Source: Flavobacterium aquicola (GTDB lineage: Bacteria; Bacteroidota; Bacteroidia; Flavobacteriales; Flavobacteriaceae). From it: a DNA stretch of 64,000 nt. Below are positions 34,950 to 42,371 of the stretch, in pieces; position 1 is the first letter of the stretch; each line of letters opens with the position of its first letter. The stretch is from positions 112,308 through 176,307 of the forward strand of contig NZ_QUNI01000011.1 in NCBI RefSeq assembly GCF_003385115.1, read 5' to 3'. The notes under the pieces were generated by a model. It ran no database searches. It worked only from the letters and a program-made list of their open reading frames with translations, and had not been told where the DNA came from. Both the position numbers and the translations under genes were made by a program.

Positions 34950-36824
34950 ATGGAAACACTATTCATCTATATAGCAAAATCCAGCGGGCTGATAGCCCTA
35001 TTTTTTCTGGCTTATTACTTCCTGCTGCGAAAAGAGACTTTCTTTACCGCAAATCGATGGTTTTTATTAGCGGGTTTATTCACATCCCTTATTTTGCCAT
35101 GGATAGTTTTCACCACTATTGTCTGGGTAGATCCAACACCATCAGACATTGACTGGTCAAAAATTCCTATGACAGCAGTTCAAGAGGAAAGTTTTGAAAT
35201 AAACTGGTATCTGGTTCTTGCAGTTGCTTACATAATTGGAATAGTACTGTTTTTAGTGCAGTTTGCATTAGACTTTTATAACCTTAACCGCGTTTTAAAA
35301 GGTAAGACCACTCAACAGCAGGCAGACCACAAATTCATTGATCTTAAAGAAAATATTGCTCCTTTTTCTTATTTCAACACCATCGTTTACAACTCATCAC
35401 TATACAGCGAAGCCGAAATGGAAAGCATATTGGAACATGAAAAAATTCACAGCGAACAGTATCACACGATAGACGTCTTGATCACGCGTTTCTTTTGTAT
35501 CCTTTTTTGGTTCAATCCATTTATCTGGCTGTACAAAAAAGCAATTCTGCAAAACTTGGAATTTATAGCCGACAGTGAAGCCTCCAAAAATATTTCAGAC
35601 AAGAAAGCGTATCAGCTCACGCTTTTAAAAATAACAGCACACGAAAATTGTGTTGTGCTTACCAATCATTTTTATCAATCATTAATCAAAAAACGAATCG
35701 TTATGTTAAACAAAAATCAATCAAAAAAATGGAATTCATGGAAGTATGCTTTGATTATTCCAGCATTGGCAGCCTTTGTATTTTCTTTCCAAATGGAAGT
35801 TATTGCTAAAGAGAAAAATCAGAAGCCAAAAGCTGAACAAACAGCTTCAAATGATGCTGATGTATATAAAATCACAAAGAATACGACAGAAGCTGAATTA
35901 AAAGAAAAAGCGGAAACAATCTCTAAAAATTATGGTATTGCAGTTCAATTTTCGGCAACAAAGAGAAACGCAAATAATGAACTCACAGCTATAACTGTTG
36001 AATTAAGAAAAGGAACTGAGATTTCTAACAACAGAAATGTAAATAGTTCTGAAGCCATAAAACCTTTTGGCATAGTTATCACCAAAGACTCGAATGGAAA
36101 AATTAGTATTGATTTTATTGAAGAGGATAAATCTGTTGAAAAGTTAGTTGTTGCAAATAATGTTGTTTCGTCTAATACACCTATTTCTGCTGATACTCAA
36201 ATTTATATTAATGAAGAGAAATCAGATAAAACCGCAATGGACAAACTAGATCCTAAAGAAATTGCTACCATGAATGTTACTAAAAATGGTGAGAAAAAAG
36301 AAATCAGAATAATTACTGGTAAATATTCAATAGGTGATATGAATGAGATTTACATCAATGGAAATAAAGCTTCTCAAAATGAATTAGATCAATTAGAAAG
36401 TGGCTCAATTGAAAGAATGGATGTCACTAATAGTTTTGGAAAAAAAGCAATTAGAATTACGACCAAAAACGGAACACATTATCAGGACAAAAATATGCCA
36501 GTTCCTCCAGTTCCTCCTACTGCTCCAGTTATGAAATTTAAAACGCCTGTAGCCCCTGTGTTTCCCAAAGCTCCAAAAGCACCGAAAGGAGATCCTATAA
36601 ACGGAGATAAAAAAGCATGGAAAGACTTTGAAAAGAAAATGGAAGACTATGATGCTAAAATGAAAAAGCTAGAACCTCAAATGGAAGCTTTTGACAAACA
36701 AATGGCAGAATTTGATAAGCAAATGGAACCTTTTAATAAAGAAATGGAAGTTTTCAATGAAAAAATGAAGGCTTTTGACAAACAGATGGAAGAATATTTA
36801 GCCGATAAAAAAGATAATAAATAA
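34950..36824 (+). CDS. BlaR1-like M56 membrane peptidase, copy 2, with coiled-coil tail
   Basis: This 624-residue paralogue of the protein at 32755 has nearly the same first 280 residues (membrane helices, HEKIH zinc site, EFIADSEAS). The C-terminal half has diverged. It has a region related to secretin/plug-type beta motifs (about 295-370) and two plug-like repeats (IYINEEKS... and IYINGNKAS...). A Pro-rich linker follows (PPVPPTAP), then a Lys/Glu/Met-rich coiled coil of repeated FDKQM units (about 555-620). The contrast between a conserved protease half and a variable sensor half suggests that the copies respond to different signals while sharing one regulon. Confidence 0.8.
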   Translation: METLFIYIAKSSGLIALFFLAYYFLLRKETFFTANRWFLLAGLFTSLILPWIVFTTIVWVDPTPSDIDWSKIPMTAVQEESFEINWYLVLAVAYIIGIVLFLVQFALDFYNLNRVLKGKTTQQQADHKFIDLKENIAPFSYFNTIVYNSSLYSEAEMESILEHEKIHSEQYHTIDVLITRFFCILFWFNPFIWLYKKAILQNLEFIADSEASKNISDKKAYQLTLLKITAHENCVVLTNHFYQSLIKKRIVMLNKNQSKKWNSWKYALIIPALAAFVFSFQMEVIAKEKNQKPKAEQTASNDADVYKITKNTTEAELKEKAETISKNYGIAVQFSATKRNANNELTAITVELRKGTEISNNRNVNSSEAIKPFGIVITKDSNGKISIDFIEEDKSVEKLVVANNVVSSNTPISADTQIYINEEKSDKTAMDKLDPKEIATMNVTKNGEKKEIRIITGKYSIGDMNEIYINGNKASQNELDQLESGSIERMDVTNSFGKKAIRITTKNGTHYQDKNMPVPPVPPTAPVMKFKTPVAPVFPKAPKAPKGDPINGDKKAWKDFEKKMEDYDAKMKKLEPQMEAFDKQMAEFDKQMEPFNKEMEVFNEKMKAFDKQMEEYLADKKDNK

Positions 36825-36842
36825 TTCTATTAACAAAAAACG

Positions 36843-36875
36843 AAAAAGACGATCTCTCATCAAGATCGTCTTTTT
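36843..36875 (+). terminator. Terminator of the blaI/M56 operon
   Basis: The stem pairs AAAAAGACGATCT (36843-36855) with AGATCGTCTTTTT (36863-36875) around a 7-base loop, followed by more T. It lies 18 bases after the last M56 gene. Confidence 0.88.
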
Positions 36876-36902
36876 TTATACCTTTGATAAAAATATACCG
36901 CT

Positions 36903-37043
36903 ATGTTTAAAATTCTTGCCCGAATCAACAGACTTATTTTACCAAGTTTCACTAAACAAGGATTAGACGTCACGAAAGCTAAAAAGTGGCAAATGGCTAT
37001 TATCGGCTATCGCTATTATGTTACGAAAAGAGCTCTTGATTAA
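36903..37043 (+). CDS. Small basic protein of 46 residues
   Basis: This short ORF encodes a protein beginning MFKILARINRLILPSF, with a hydrophobic/amphipathic N-terminal helix and a basic YRYYVTKRALD end. A TAnnTTTG element (TACCTTTG, 36879-36886) lies 17 bases before the ATG, right after the previous terminator, so it has its own promoter. I recall very similar 46-47 residue ORFs in other Flavobacterium genomes, sometimes labelled SsrA-binding protein by position; that name is not supported by its sequence. Function unknown. Confidence 0.65.
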   Translation: MFKILARINRLILPSFTKQGLDVTKAKKWQMAIIGYRYYVTKRALD

Positions 37044-37088
37044 ATACAGTCTGCAATAATCTGCGAACTGGGTTCTGAGATCTTAATA

Positions 37089-37601
37089 CTAATAATTAAT
37101 TGCTGCAAAAATCTCGTTTCCGGCTATCTTTTCCCTTCCGTTCAGAAAAGTCAATTCCATCAGGAAATTGCACTGAACGATTACGCCTCCCAATTTTTCT
37201 ACCAATTCACAGACAGCTTTTGCAGTTCCGCCAGTGGCCAAAACATCGTCGTGAATAAGAACTCTGTCACCTTTTTGGATGGCATCAGTGTGAATTTCCA
37301 GCGAATCAGTACCATATTCTAAATCATAGGAAGCAGAAATGGTTTCAAAAGGCAGCTTATTAGGTTTCCTTACCGGAACAAAACCAGCATTTAGTTCCTC
37401 TGCTAAAAGCATTCCGAAAAAAAAACCACGACTTTCAGCCCCAATCACCTTATCAATCTTTTTATCTTTTACTGATGAAACCAGTAATTCCAGGCATTCT
37501 TTCCGCGCTTTTGGATCAATTAACAGCGGAGTGATGTCTTTAAACACAATTCCTTCTTTTGGAAAGTCCTGAATATCACGTATATATTTTTTCAAGCTCA
37601 T
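37089..37601 (-). CDS. apt: Adenine phosphoribosyltransferase
   Basis: This 170-residue type I phosphoribosyltransferase makes AMP from adenine and PRPP in purine salvage. The PRPP-binding motif VLIHDDVLATGGTAKA (about 116-131) is present, as are IRDIQDFPKEGIVFKDITPL near the N-terminus and the adenine-site ESRGFFFGM segment. Length is normal for bacterial Apt. It is cytoplasmic. It diverges from tRNA-Arg and marks the last ordinary housekeeping gene before the tRNA-anchored island. Confidence 0.93.
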   Translation of the reverse strand: MSLKKYIRDIQDFPKEGIVFKDITPLLIDPKARKECLELLVSSVKDKKIDKVIGAESRGFFFGMLLAEELNAGFVPVRKPNKLPFETISASYDLEYGTDSLEIHTDAIQKGDRVLIHDDVLATGGTAKAVCELVEKLGGVIVQCNFLMELTFLNGREKIAGNEIFAAINY

Positions 37602-37629
37602 TTTTTTTATTTTTTATACAGATTCATGC

Positions 37630-37659
37630 TTGCAAGATACATATTTATTCCTATATTTG
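37630..37659 (+). promoter_or_regulatory. Promoter of tRNA-Arg
   Basis: TTG at 37630-37632 is followed after 19 bases by TATATTTG at 37652-37659, an exact Bacteroidota consensus promoter. The mature tRNA starts 38 bases downstream. Confidence 0.7.
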
Positions 37660-37696
37660 CACCCGCAAACACGTTCACAGAACAAGTAAGCAAAAT

Positions 37697-37770
37697 GGCC
37701 TCGTGGCGCAACTGAATAGCGCATCTGATTACGGCTCAGAAGGTTACTGGTTTGAATCCAGTCGAGGTCA
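37697..37770 (+). tRNA. tRNA-Arg (anticodon ACG)
   Basis: This is a complete cloverleaf. The acceptor is GGCCTCG with CGAGGTC plus discriminator A, and the D arm has GCGC/GCGC. The anticodon stem TCTGA/TCAGA encloses the loop TTACGGC with anticodon ACG, and the T arm is ACTGG-TTTGAAT-CCAGT. The CCA end is not encoded. Its 3' end is the attachment site for the neighbouring integrative element: the core CAGTCGAGGTCAC recurs downstream at several places. Confidence 0.93.
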
Positions 37771-37772
37771 CT
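37759..37772 (+). repeat. att copy 1 (tRNA-Arg 3' end)
   Basis: The sequence CAGTCGAGGTCACT covers the last bases of tRNA-Arg plus two. The same 14 bases recur exactly at 44762-44775, next to the integrase gene, so the two bound a 7.0-kb element. Four more copies lie downstream. Confidence 0.85.
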
Positions 37773-37774
37773 CT

Positions 37775-37818
37775 AAAAATCCTTAAACACACTGTTAATC
37801 AGTAGTTTAAGGATTTTT
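37775..37818 (+). terminator. Terminator after tRNA-Arg
   Basis: A 14-bp perfect stem (AAAAATCCTTAAAC at 37775-37788 with GTTTAAGGATTTTT at 37805-37818) starts four bases after the tRNA. Confidence 0.85.
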
Positions 37819-37828
37819 TACTTACATA

Positions 37829-37848
37829 TTTGTACGATTTTCGTACGA
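37829..37848. repeat. Left end repeat of the integrative element
   Basis: The sequence TTTGTACGATNNTCGTACGA occurs here and, in the same orientation, at 44602-44621 beside the integrase promoter. Only the two central N bases differ. It contains the palindrome TCGTACGA. Position near both ends suggests an integrase or excisionase arm-binding site. Confidence 0.7.
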
Positions 37849-37850
37849 TG

Positions 37851-38091
37851 ATGTAAAAATTATATTTTAAGAGATATTTGTACAATAATAAATATTCTGT
37901 TTCTACTACATACATTACACACTTTACATTCTGAAAAAGGTCATAGGTTCTCCCTAGAGCTTTTCAAATTACGGTGCGTAGATCCCCCAAAACATCTAAA
38001 TAGATTAAAATTATTTGGTGCGCACTAATGATAGCTTTTGGTTATATTTGTGCGTACCTTTTGAATTGACTGTAAAATTACTATTTAAATC
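37851..38091. other. Non-coding left end of the integrative element
   Basis: No gene is seen. It contains an iteron-like stretch (ACTTTACAT and relatives, 37908-37930). It also has a TAnnTTTG element (TATATTTG, 38043-38050) flanked by the imperfect inverted repeat GGTGCGCAC (38017-38025) and GTGCGTACC (38050-38058). The promoter points at the hairpin at 38092, so a transcript of about 75 bases is possible. Confidence 0.45.
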
Positions 38092-38129
38092 AAAAAGGCG
38101 AACCATATAAACAAACGGAACGCCTTTTT
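38092..38129. terminator. Hairpin terminator, left copy (GGCGAACCATA type)
   Basis: The stem pairs AAAAAGGCG (38092-38100) with CGCCTTTTT (38121-38129). It terminates the minus-strand XRE gene ending at 38148. Its loop carries GAACCATA and CGGAA, the same words found in inverted order in the hairpin at 38923. Confidence 0.75.
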
Positions 38130-38147
38130 AATATAAAACTGGATTTT

Positions 38148-38366
38148 TTAAAATAATTCTTTAATATCCATTTTTAGTGCTTTACATATTTTATGCAAGG
38201 TAACTATTGTGGTATTTATTTCACCTCTTTCTATACGCCCAACTTGGTTTCTAGGTATGTTAGCATCATAACAAAGCGTTTCTTGAGATAGATTTATTTC
38301 TAATCTTCTATTCCTTATTTTTTCCCCAATGGATTGAATCAATTTTATTTCGTCATTTTCTAACAC
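38148..38366 (-). CDS. XRE-family DNA-binding regulator
   Basis: This 72-residue protein consists almost only of a Cro/C1-type helix-turn-helix (IGEKIRNRRLEINLSQETLCYD, then IPRNQVGRIERGEINTTIVTLHKICKAL, cited by their ends). It probably represses the divergent gene at 38457 and itself through the palindrome GACACAnnnnTGTGTC between them. It is the regulatory gene of the 7-kb integrative element, in the place where satellites carry their immunity-type switch. Confidence 0.85.
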   Translation of the reverse strand: MLENDEIKLIQSIGEKIRNRRLEINLSQETLCYDANIPRNQVGRIERGEINTTIVTLHKICKALKMDIKELF

Positions 38367-38400
38367 AATTTAAAATTGCGTTAATCTTACAAAAGAACTT

Positions 38401-38416
38401 GACACACAAATGTGTC
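38401..38416. promoter_or_regulatory. Putative operator between xre and cargo gene
   Basis: The palindrome GACACA-CAAA-TGTGTC lies between the divergent genes. It sits directly on the TTG (38399-38401) that would serve as -33 element for the rightward gene, whose -7 match is TATATTTG (38425-38432; spacer 23). A dimeric HTH repressor bound here would block that promoter. Confidence 0.55.
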
Positions 38417-38456
38417 TTTTTAATTATATTTGTAATAAATTATAAAAAACTTAAGA

Positions 38457-38921
38457 ATGAAAAACCAAACAGAATTAGAAAAAATCAATAAATTTAATAA
38501 GTTATCAGATGAGGAAAAGAAGAAAATAGTAGAACAAAAAGTAAAAGAAGACGGTAAAAAAGTAAAAATTATTGTTCCAATAATTTTGCTTACATTACTA
38601 TTTTTACTCTTTAAATGTACTTGTGATTCTGAACCCGAAGTAAAACTTACAAAAGCCGAAATTCATAAACAAAACATTGAAAAATTATTTCATCCGTGGG
38701 ACGGTTCAAATATTGTTTTGGAACAGAAAATTAAAGAAAGTTTAAACGATCCTGAAAGTTATGAGCATATAACAACAAGCTATATAGATACAGGCGATTT
38801 TCTATCAGTCAAAACAGTTTTTACTGCTAAAAATGGTTTCGGTGGGGTAATAAAGCAAGAAGTAGTAATTCAACAAGATACTTTAGGAAATATTATAAAA
38901 GTTGTCAAATGGTTTGAATAA
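38457..38921 (+). CDS. Single-span membrane protein of the integrative element, unknown function
   Basis: This 154-residue protein has a charged cytoplasmic N-terminus (residues 1-35, Lys/Glu-rich helix), one membrane helix (about 36-53) followed by CTCD, and an outside or periplasmic domain (about 60-154). That domain contains the conserved-looking IKESLNDPESYEHITTSYID and TAKNGFGGVIKQEVV. I have seen the SLNDPxSYEH/FGG pattern in small domains of mobile-element and phage proteins, but it has no assigned function. The gene is divergent from XRE, which probably controls it, and has its own terminator. It is the only apparent cargo of the element. Confidence 0.6.
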   Translation: MKNQTELEKINKFNKLSDEEKKKIVEQKVKEDGKKVKIIVPIILLTLLFLLFKCTCDSEPEVKLTKAEIHKQNIEKLFHPWDGSNIVLEQKIKESLNDPESYEHITTSYIDTGDFLSVKTVFTAKNGFGGVIKQEVVIQQDTLGNIIKVVKWFE

Positions 38922-38922
38922 A

Positions 38923-38953
38923 AAAAAGGCGTTCCGTTATGGTTCGCCTTTTT
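38923..38953. terminator. Hairpin terminator, right copy (inverted relative of 38092)
   Basis: The stem pairs AAAAAGGCG (38923-38931) with CGCCTTTTT (38945-38953), loop TTCCGTTATGGTT. Its reverse complement reads GGCGAACCATAACGGAACGCC, nearly the same as the hairpin at 38092 apart from a short insertion. It serves both the cargo gene and the converging DUF6371 gene. Confidence 0.75.
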
Positions 38954-40028
38954 GTTTAAAATAATAATCTGCTAAATCAAAGCCGTTTGCAAAATCGGTT
39001 TTTTCGATCAACTCACTAACTGCAATTTTAAAACCTATTTCCTTTAATTCGTTGGCTTTCTTTTGCCAATTTACAAACTCCCCTTTATCAGGAAACAAAA
39101 CAATATTTTTTTTTTTGATAGGTTTCAATAAATCTAATTTTAAATTCTGTCTGCTTCCAGTAGCTAACCAAATGTAATCAGGAATAAAAATACTCATTAT
39201 TATTGCCGTCTTTTCGCTTTCTACAATTGCAATTGTTTTTTGATAGCCTTCATTAACTCGGTGTAATCCAAATAAACATTGACAAAGATTAAAATTAGGC
39301 TCTTTGACTGCATTATGTAGCCAGTTGATACGATTGTAAGGTTTTTTTATTCTTTTGCCTGTATCTCTATCGTACTGCATAATCTTACAACCGTGAATTT
39401 TCTCTTTGTCGTCAATTTGCCAAAAGGTTGTTGAATTATTCCAAAAATGGTTTGTTCCTGAAATAAAATAATTTTGCATTGCTTTTTTAACCTCATCAGT
39501 AGAAAATTTTGTTTTTAAGAACTCGGTTAAATTGTCATCTTTTGGCTCTTTGAAATACATTTTATTCAATAATTCCAAGCCGTGAAAACTTGGTAAAACT
39601 TCGGACGTTGGTTCTTTGGCAATAACCTGATTTATAAATCCCACCTCATCAGAATTGAAATATTTATTTTCATTTGACAAATAATTTATAGTTAAGGTTT
39701 TTAAAAACCATTCTGAAATCCAACAATCATTTTTTGTTTGCTCCAGTAATTGCGACTTTGGTATTATTGAAATTATGCCATTCTTATCGGTCAATTTAAT
39801 AGCTTTGTCTGAAATACTTTTCAATGATAAAAAAGGAATACAAAAAGCCTTTTTACCTTTGGGCGGTGCTTTATGATAATTACAGTTTTGCTCCCTATCA
39901 CATTTACCAAAGTCATCAGTTAAATAGTTTTTTGTTTCAATATCAATGTATTTGACAAAAGTTTTTTGTTGGCAATTAGGACAAATAAACTTCCCTTTTT
40001 TGCTGAGTGTGTATTTAAAAATTTCCAA
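38937..40028 (-). CDS. DUF6371-like Toprim/primase-related protein
   Basis: This 363-residue protein has an N-terminal zinc finger (FICPNCQQKTF, then CDREQNCNYHKAPPKG) and a C-terminal Toprim-like fold (KTIAIVESEKTAIIM, IVLFPDKG, about residues 250-350). This is the layout of CHC2-zinc-finger primases and of DUF6371 proteins on Bacteroidota mobile elements. It probably helps start replication of the excised element with the helicase-primase at 40156. The only start in frame before the zinc finger is a TTG; an in-frame stop lies five codons upstream and no ATG intervenes. Confidence 0.75.
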   Translation of the reverse strand: MEIFKYTLSKKGKFICPNCQQKTFVKYIDIETKNYLTDDFGKCDREQNCNYHKAPPKGKKAFCIPFLSLKSISDKAIKLTDKNGIISIIPKSQLLEQTKNDCWISEWFLKTLTINYLSNENKYFNSDEVGFINQVIAKEPTSEVLPSFHGLELLNKMYFKEPKDDNLTEFLKTKFSTDEVKKAMQNYFISGTNHFWNNSTTFWQIDDKEKIHGCKIMQYDRDTGKRIKKPYNRINWLHNAVKEPNFNLCQCLFGLHRVNEGYQKTIAIVESEKTAIIMSIFIPDYIWLATGSRQNLKLDLLKPIKKKNIVLFPDKGEFVNWQKKANELKEIGFKIAVSELIEKTDFANGFDLADYYFKQKGEP

Positions 40029-40069
40029 ATTATCCGTTTTTAGTTAAAAAAAGATTGTTTTTTCAGTTG

Positions 40070-40128
40070 CATACTTTACATACTTTGCATTTTTTAAAAT
40101 TGATTTAATGAAAAGTATGTAAAGTATG
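40070..40128. repeat. Iteron-like inverted repeat
   Basis: CATACTTTACATACTTT (40070-40086) and its exact complement (40112-40128) flank 25 AT-rich bases. Each arm is a tandem pair of the 9-mer ACATACTTT/AAAGTATGT. Related pairs occur at 37908-37930 and 43179-43204. The position between the two replication genes suits an origin or a shared operator. Confidence 0.65.
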
Positions 40129-40155
40129 TAGCCAAAACAAAAACATTTATTTTTC

Positions 40156-41700
40156 TTATTGATTAGTAATGTAGGCTACATTACCAACCGTAATGCGATC
40201 AATAGAGATTTTATAGTGTTTCAATCTTTGAATAAATTTTATTTTCCCTACTGGTCTGTAACCGTCCTCAAAGCAAAAGTTTTTATACTGTGGGTATAAG
40301 TGAGAAATTAAAATATAATCGTTTGTTGATTTATTAAATCCGTTTTCGCTTATAAATAATTGAACGCTATCACTTTGCTTTTCGTAATCGGTTCGGGCGT
40401 TGTCTATCGCTTCACATTTACTGAAGTTCTTTTGCTCCAGTACCCTATCTAAACCTTGCAAAATCCAGTTAAAAACCCCCGATAATTCATTTTTGATAAT
40501 TTTTTGAGGCAATTGTTTGTCCTGTTTGTCTTCAGGAATAGTAACATCAAAACCAATAATTAAAAACCGTCTGAAATATGCGTTGGTGTGTTCTACGTCT
40601 TTAGGTAGTTCATTACAATTGAATATTAATTTTGCATATTCATTTAATATAAACGGCTCTCCATAAGGCAAACGAGCTTCGATAGGTTCGCCACTTGCCA
40701 TTTGTTTAAAAATATCGGTTTCTAGTTTTCCGTTTATCTCACTTGCATAGTTTACTAATTTATTGCCTATTTTGGCACGAAAATAACCGTTATCATTAGT
40801 AAGGTTTTGCAATGAATAGTTACTTATATTTTCGCTTCCCAAAAGGGCGTTAAGTATCTCAAAAAAAACACTTTTGCCATTTGCTCCAGAACCGTATAAA
40901 ATAAGCATTTTTTCAAGTTTTAAAACACTTGGTTTAATGAAAATATAACCGCAATATTCCCCAAAAACTTTTTGTTTGTCAGGATCAGGCAAAACCTCAT
41001 CTAAGTACTTTTGAAATAGTGGGGCGGTTGCTTCGGGTTCGTACTCAAACGGCAATTGGTGTGTAATAAAGTCTTTTTGTTCAAATGGTCTTAATTTTTG
41101 ACTTTTTGGCGTTATCTCGAAAGTTCCGTTTTGCAAATTGATTAAAACACTATTGCTTTTTGTTTTTGGTGTAGGCAAATAAGAGTCTGCTAAAAACTGT
41201 TTGAATAACTCATCTTTGAACGTGTGAATTTTTCCTTTGAATTTTTCAACTCCCATTTGCAAAGCTGCATTACCCAAAAAGAATTGAAACCGCTCTTTGT
41301 CTATCTCATTCCAGTAACTACCATTGTACAAATAAATAAAGCCGTTTTTTTTGCACAAACCCCATTTGTTAGCAATAGCAATTTTAAGAAGTTGTTCAAT
41401 ACAAAGTATTAAATAATGATTTTTTGTAAGTTTTGAACCTTTTAGTTTAATGTCTAAACTGTTAAATTCAGTTTGTTGTTTTTCGGTTAACTCACCGCTT
41501 TTTAAAAGAATTGATTCTAATACTTTGATTTTCTTTTGAACGTCTTCACTATCAGGAAAAGCCAGCAATTTAAAATCTATTTTACCAATGTTTTTTATAA
41601 GTTCCTGTAAAATGTCATCAGTTGTTTTTTGACTCGATTCTAAGCCGTTTACAAGGTTTTCAATGTCATTTGAAACTACTTGTTTGAAATTATTTTCCAT
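40156..41700 (-). CDS. P4-family phage/plasmid primase-helicase
   Basis: This 514-residue protein has a D5_N-type domain (about 110-240; NGSYWNEIDKERFQFFLG) and a superfamily 3 helicase core with Walker A GSGANGKS (270-277), Walker B-like IFNCNELP and an arginine-finger region (AYFRRFLIIGF). Such proteins unwind and prime DNA of satellites such as P4 and of plasmids. A C-terminal winged-helix segment follows (about 430-514). It supports reading the 7-kb element as capable of replication. It overlaps the gene at 41690 by 11 bases. Confidence 0.88.
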   Translation of the reverse strand: MENNFKQVVSNDIENLVNGLESSQKTTDDILQELIKNIGKIDFKLLAFPDSEDVQKKIKVLESILLKSGELTEKQQTEFNSLDIKLKGSKLTKNHYLILCIEQLLKIAIANKWGLCKKNGFIYLYNGSYWNEIDKERFQFFLGNAALQMGVEKFKGKIHTFKDELFKQFLADSYLPTPKTKSNSVLINLQNGTFEITPKSQKLRPFEQKDFITHQLPFEYEPEATAPLFQKYLDEVLPDPDKQKVFGEYCGYIFIKPSVLKLEKMLILYGSGANGKSVFFEILNALLGSENISNYSLQNLTNDNGYFRAKIGNKLVNYASEINGKLETDIFKQMASGEPIEARLPYGEPFILNEYAKLIFNCNELPKDVEHTNAYFRRFLIIGFDVTIPEDKQDKQLPQKIIKNELSGVFNWILQGLDRVLEQKNFSKCEAIDNARTDYEKQSDSVQLFISENGFNKSTNDYILISHLYPQYKNFCFEDGYRPVGKIKFIQRLKHYKISIDRITVGNVAYITNQ

Positions 41701-41977
41701 TTTGAAGACTTTTAAAAATAGTTAATACTTTTTGAGTTCCGTAAAATGGTTGTTCGGTTTTAGAAACATTGCAATAAAAAACTCCGACTTCAAAAATCTT
41801 TTTTTCTTCTAATAATTCTTTGAAATACTCCGATAAATAAGGTTCGGGAATAAATCTAAGTTTTGGGATCATTTGTTTTGAAAATGGGGCAAAATTCAAA
41901 AAATCAATAATTATAATTTTGAAATCTTTTTTAGCTTTATTCAAAAGATTTTCCAGTGTAATTGCCTGTTTTTTCAT
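41690..41977 (-). CDS. Small protein of the integrative element, unknown function
   Basis: This 95-residue protein begins MKKQAITLENLLNKAKKDF and has a mix of helix and strand (IIIIDFLNFAPFSKQM, YLSEYFKELLEEKKIFEVG). It has no membrane segment or recognised motif. It overlaps the primase-helicase gene by 11 bases and lies 1 base after the HTH gene, so it is translated with the replication genes. It may be a replication accessory protein. Confidence 0.6.
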   Translation of the reverse strand: MKKQAITLENLLNKAKKDFKIIIIDFLNFAPFSKQMIPKLRFIPEPYLSEYFKELLEEKKIFEVGVFYCNVSKTEQPFYGTQKVLTIFKSLQNGK

Positions 41978-41978
41978 A

Positions 41979-42266
41979 CTACATTTTTTTTAAGGCAATT
42001 AAAGACTGCATTATCTCATTTCTTTTGTAGAAACACTTATTAGCAATCTTATAAACGGTTATACGTCCTTTGTTTTGATAATGCCATAATGTTGATGCAT
42101 TTATTTGTAGTAGTTCCAAAACCTCTGATCTAGTCATCAGGTCATTATTTTCGGTTTGGGTGTTTTGGATTTTTTGAATGTCTTTGAATTTTGTATCAAA
42201 AACGTTTCCGATTAAGTCCGTTAAATCTTCACGACTTAAATTTTGTAGAATAATTGAATTTTGCAT
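41979..42266 (-). CDS. Helix-turn-helix protein, excisionase-like
   Basis: This 95-residue protein has a C-terminal MerR/AlpA-type helix-turn-helix (MTRSEVLELLQINASTLWHY, then GRITVYKIANKCFYKRNEI, about residues 44-85), the pattern of HTH_17 excisionase-family proteins. The N-terminal half is a coiled acidic/polar segment. I chose ATG at 42266 because the longer ORF start (42323) adds a hydrophobic stretch untypical of the family. It likely assists excision or regulates the integrase or replication genes. Confidence 0.75.
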   Translation of the reverse strand: MQNSIILQNLSREDLTDLIGNVFDTKFKDIQKIQNTQTENNDLMTRSEVLELLQINASTLWHYQNKGRITVYKIANKCFYKRNEIMQSLIALKKM

Positions 42267-42371
42267 TTTTACAATGTTTAAAATTAATAACATTGCAAAT
42301 GTGGGTTTGGTTTGTATGGTCAAAAAAGAGTTGAAAAACGTGTTTTAAGTGTTTTTTGCGTTTTCTGCAAT

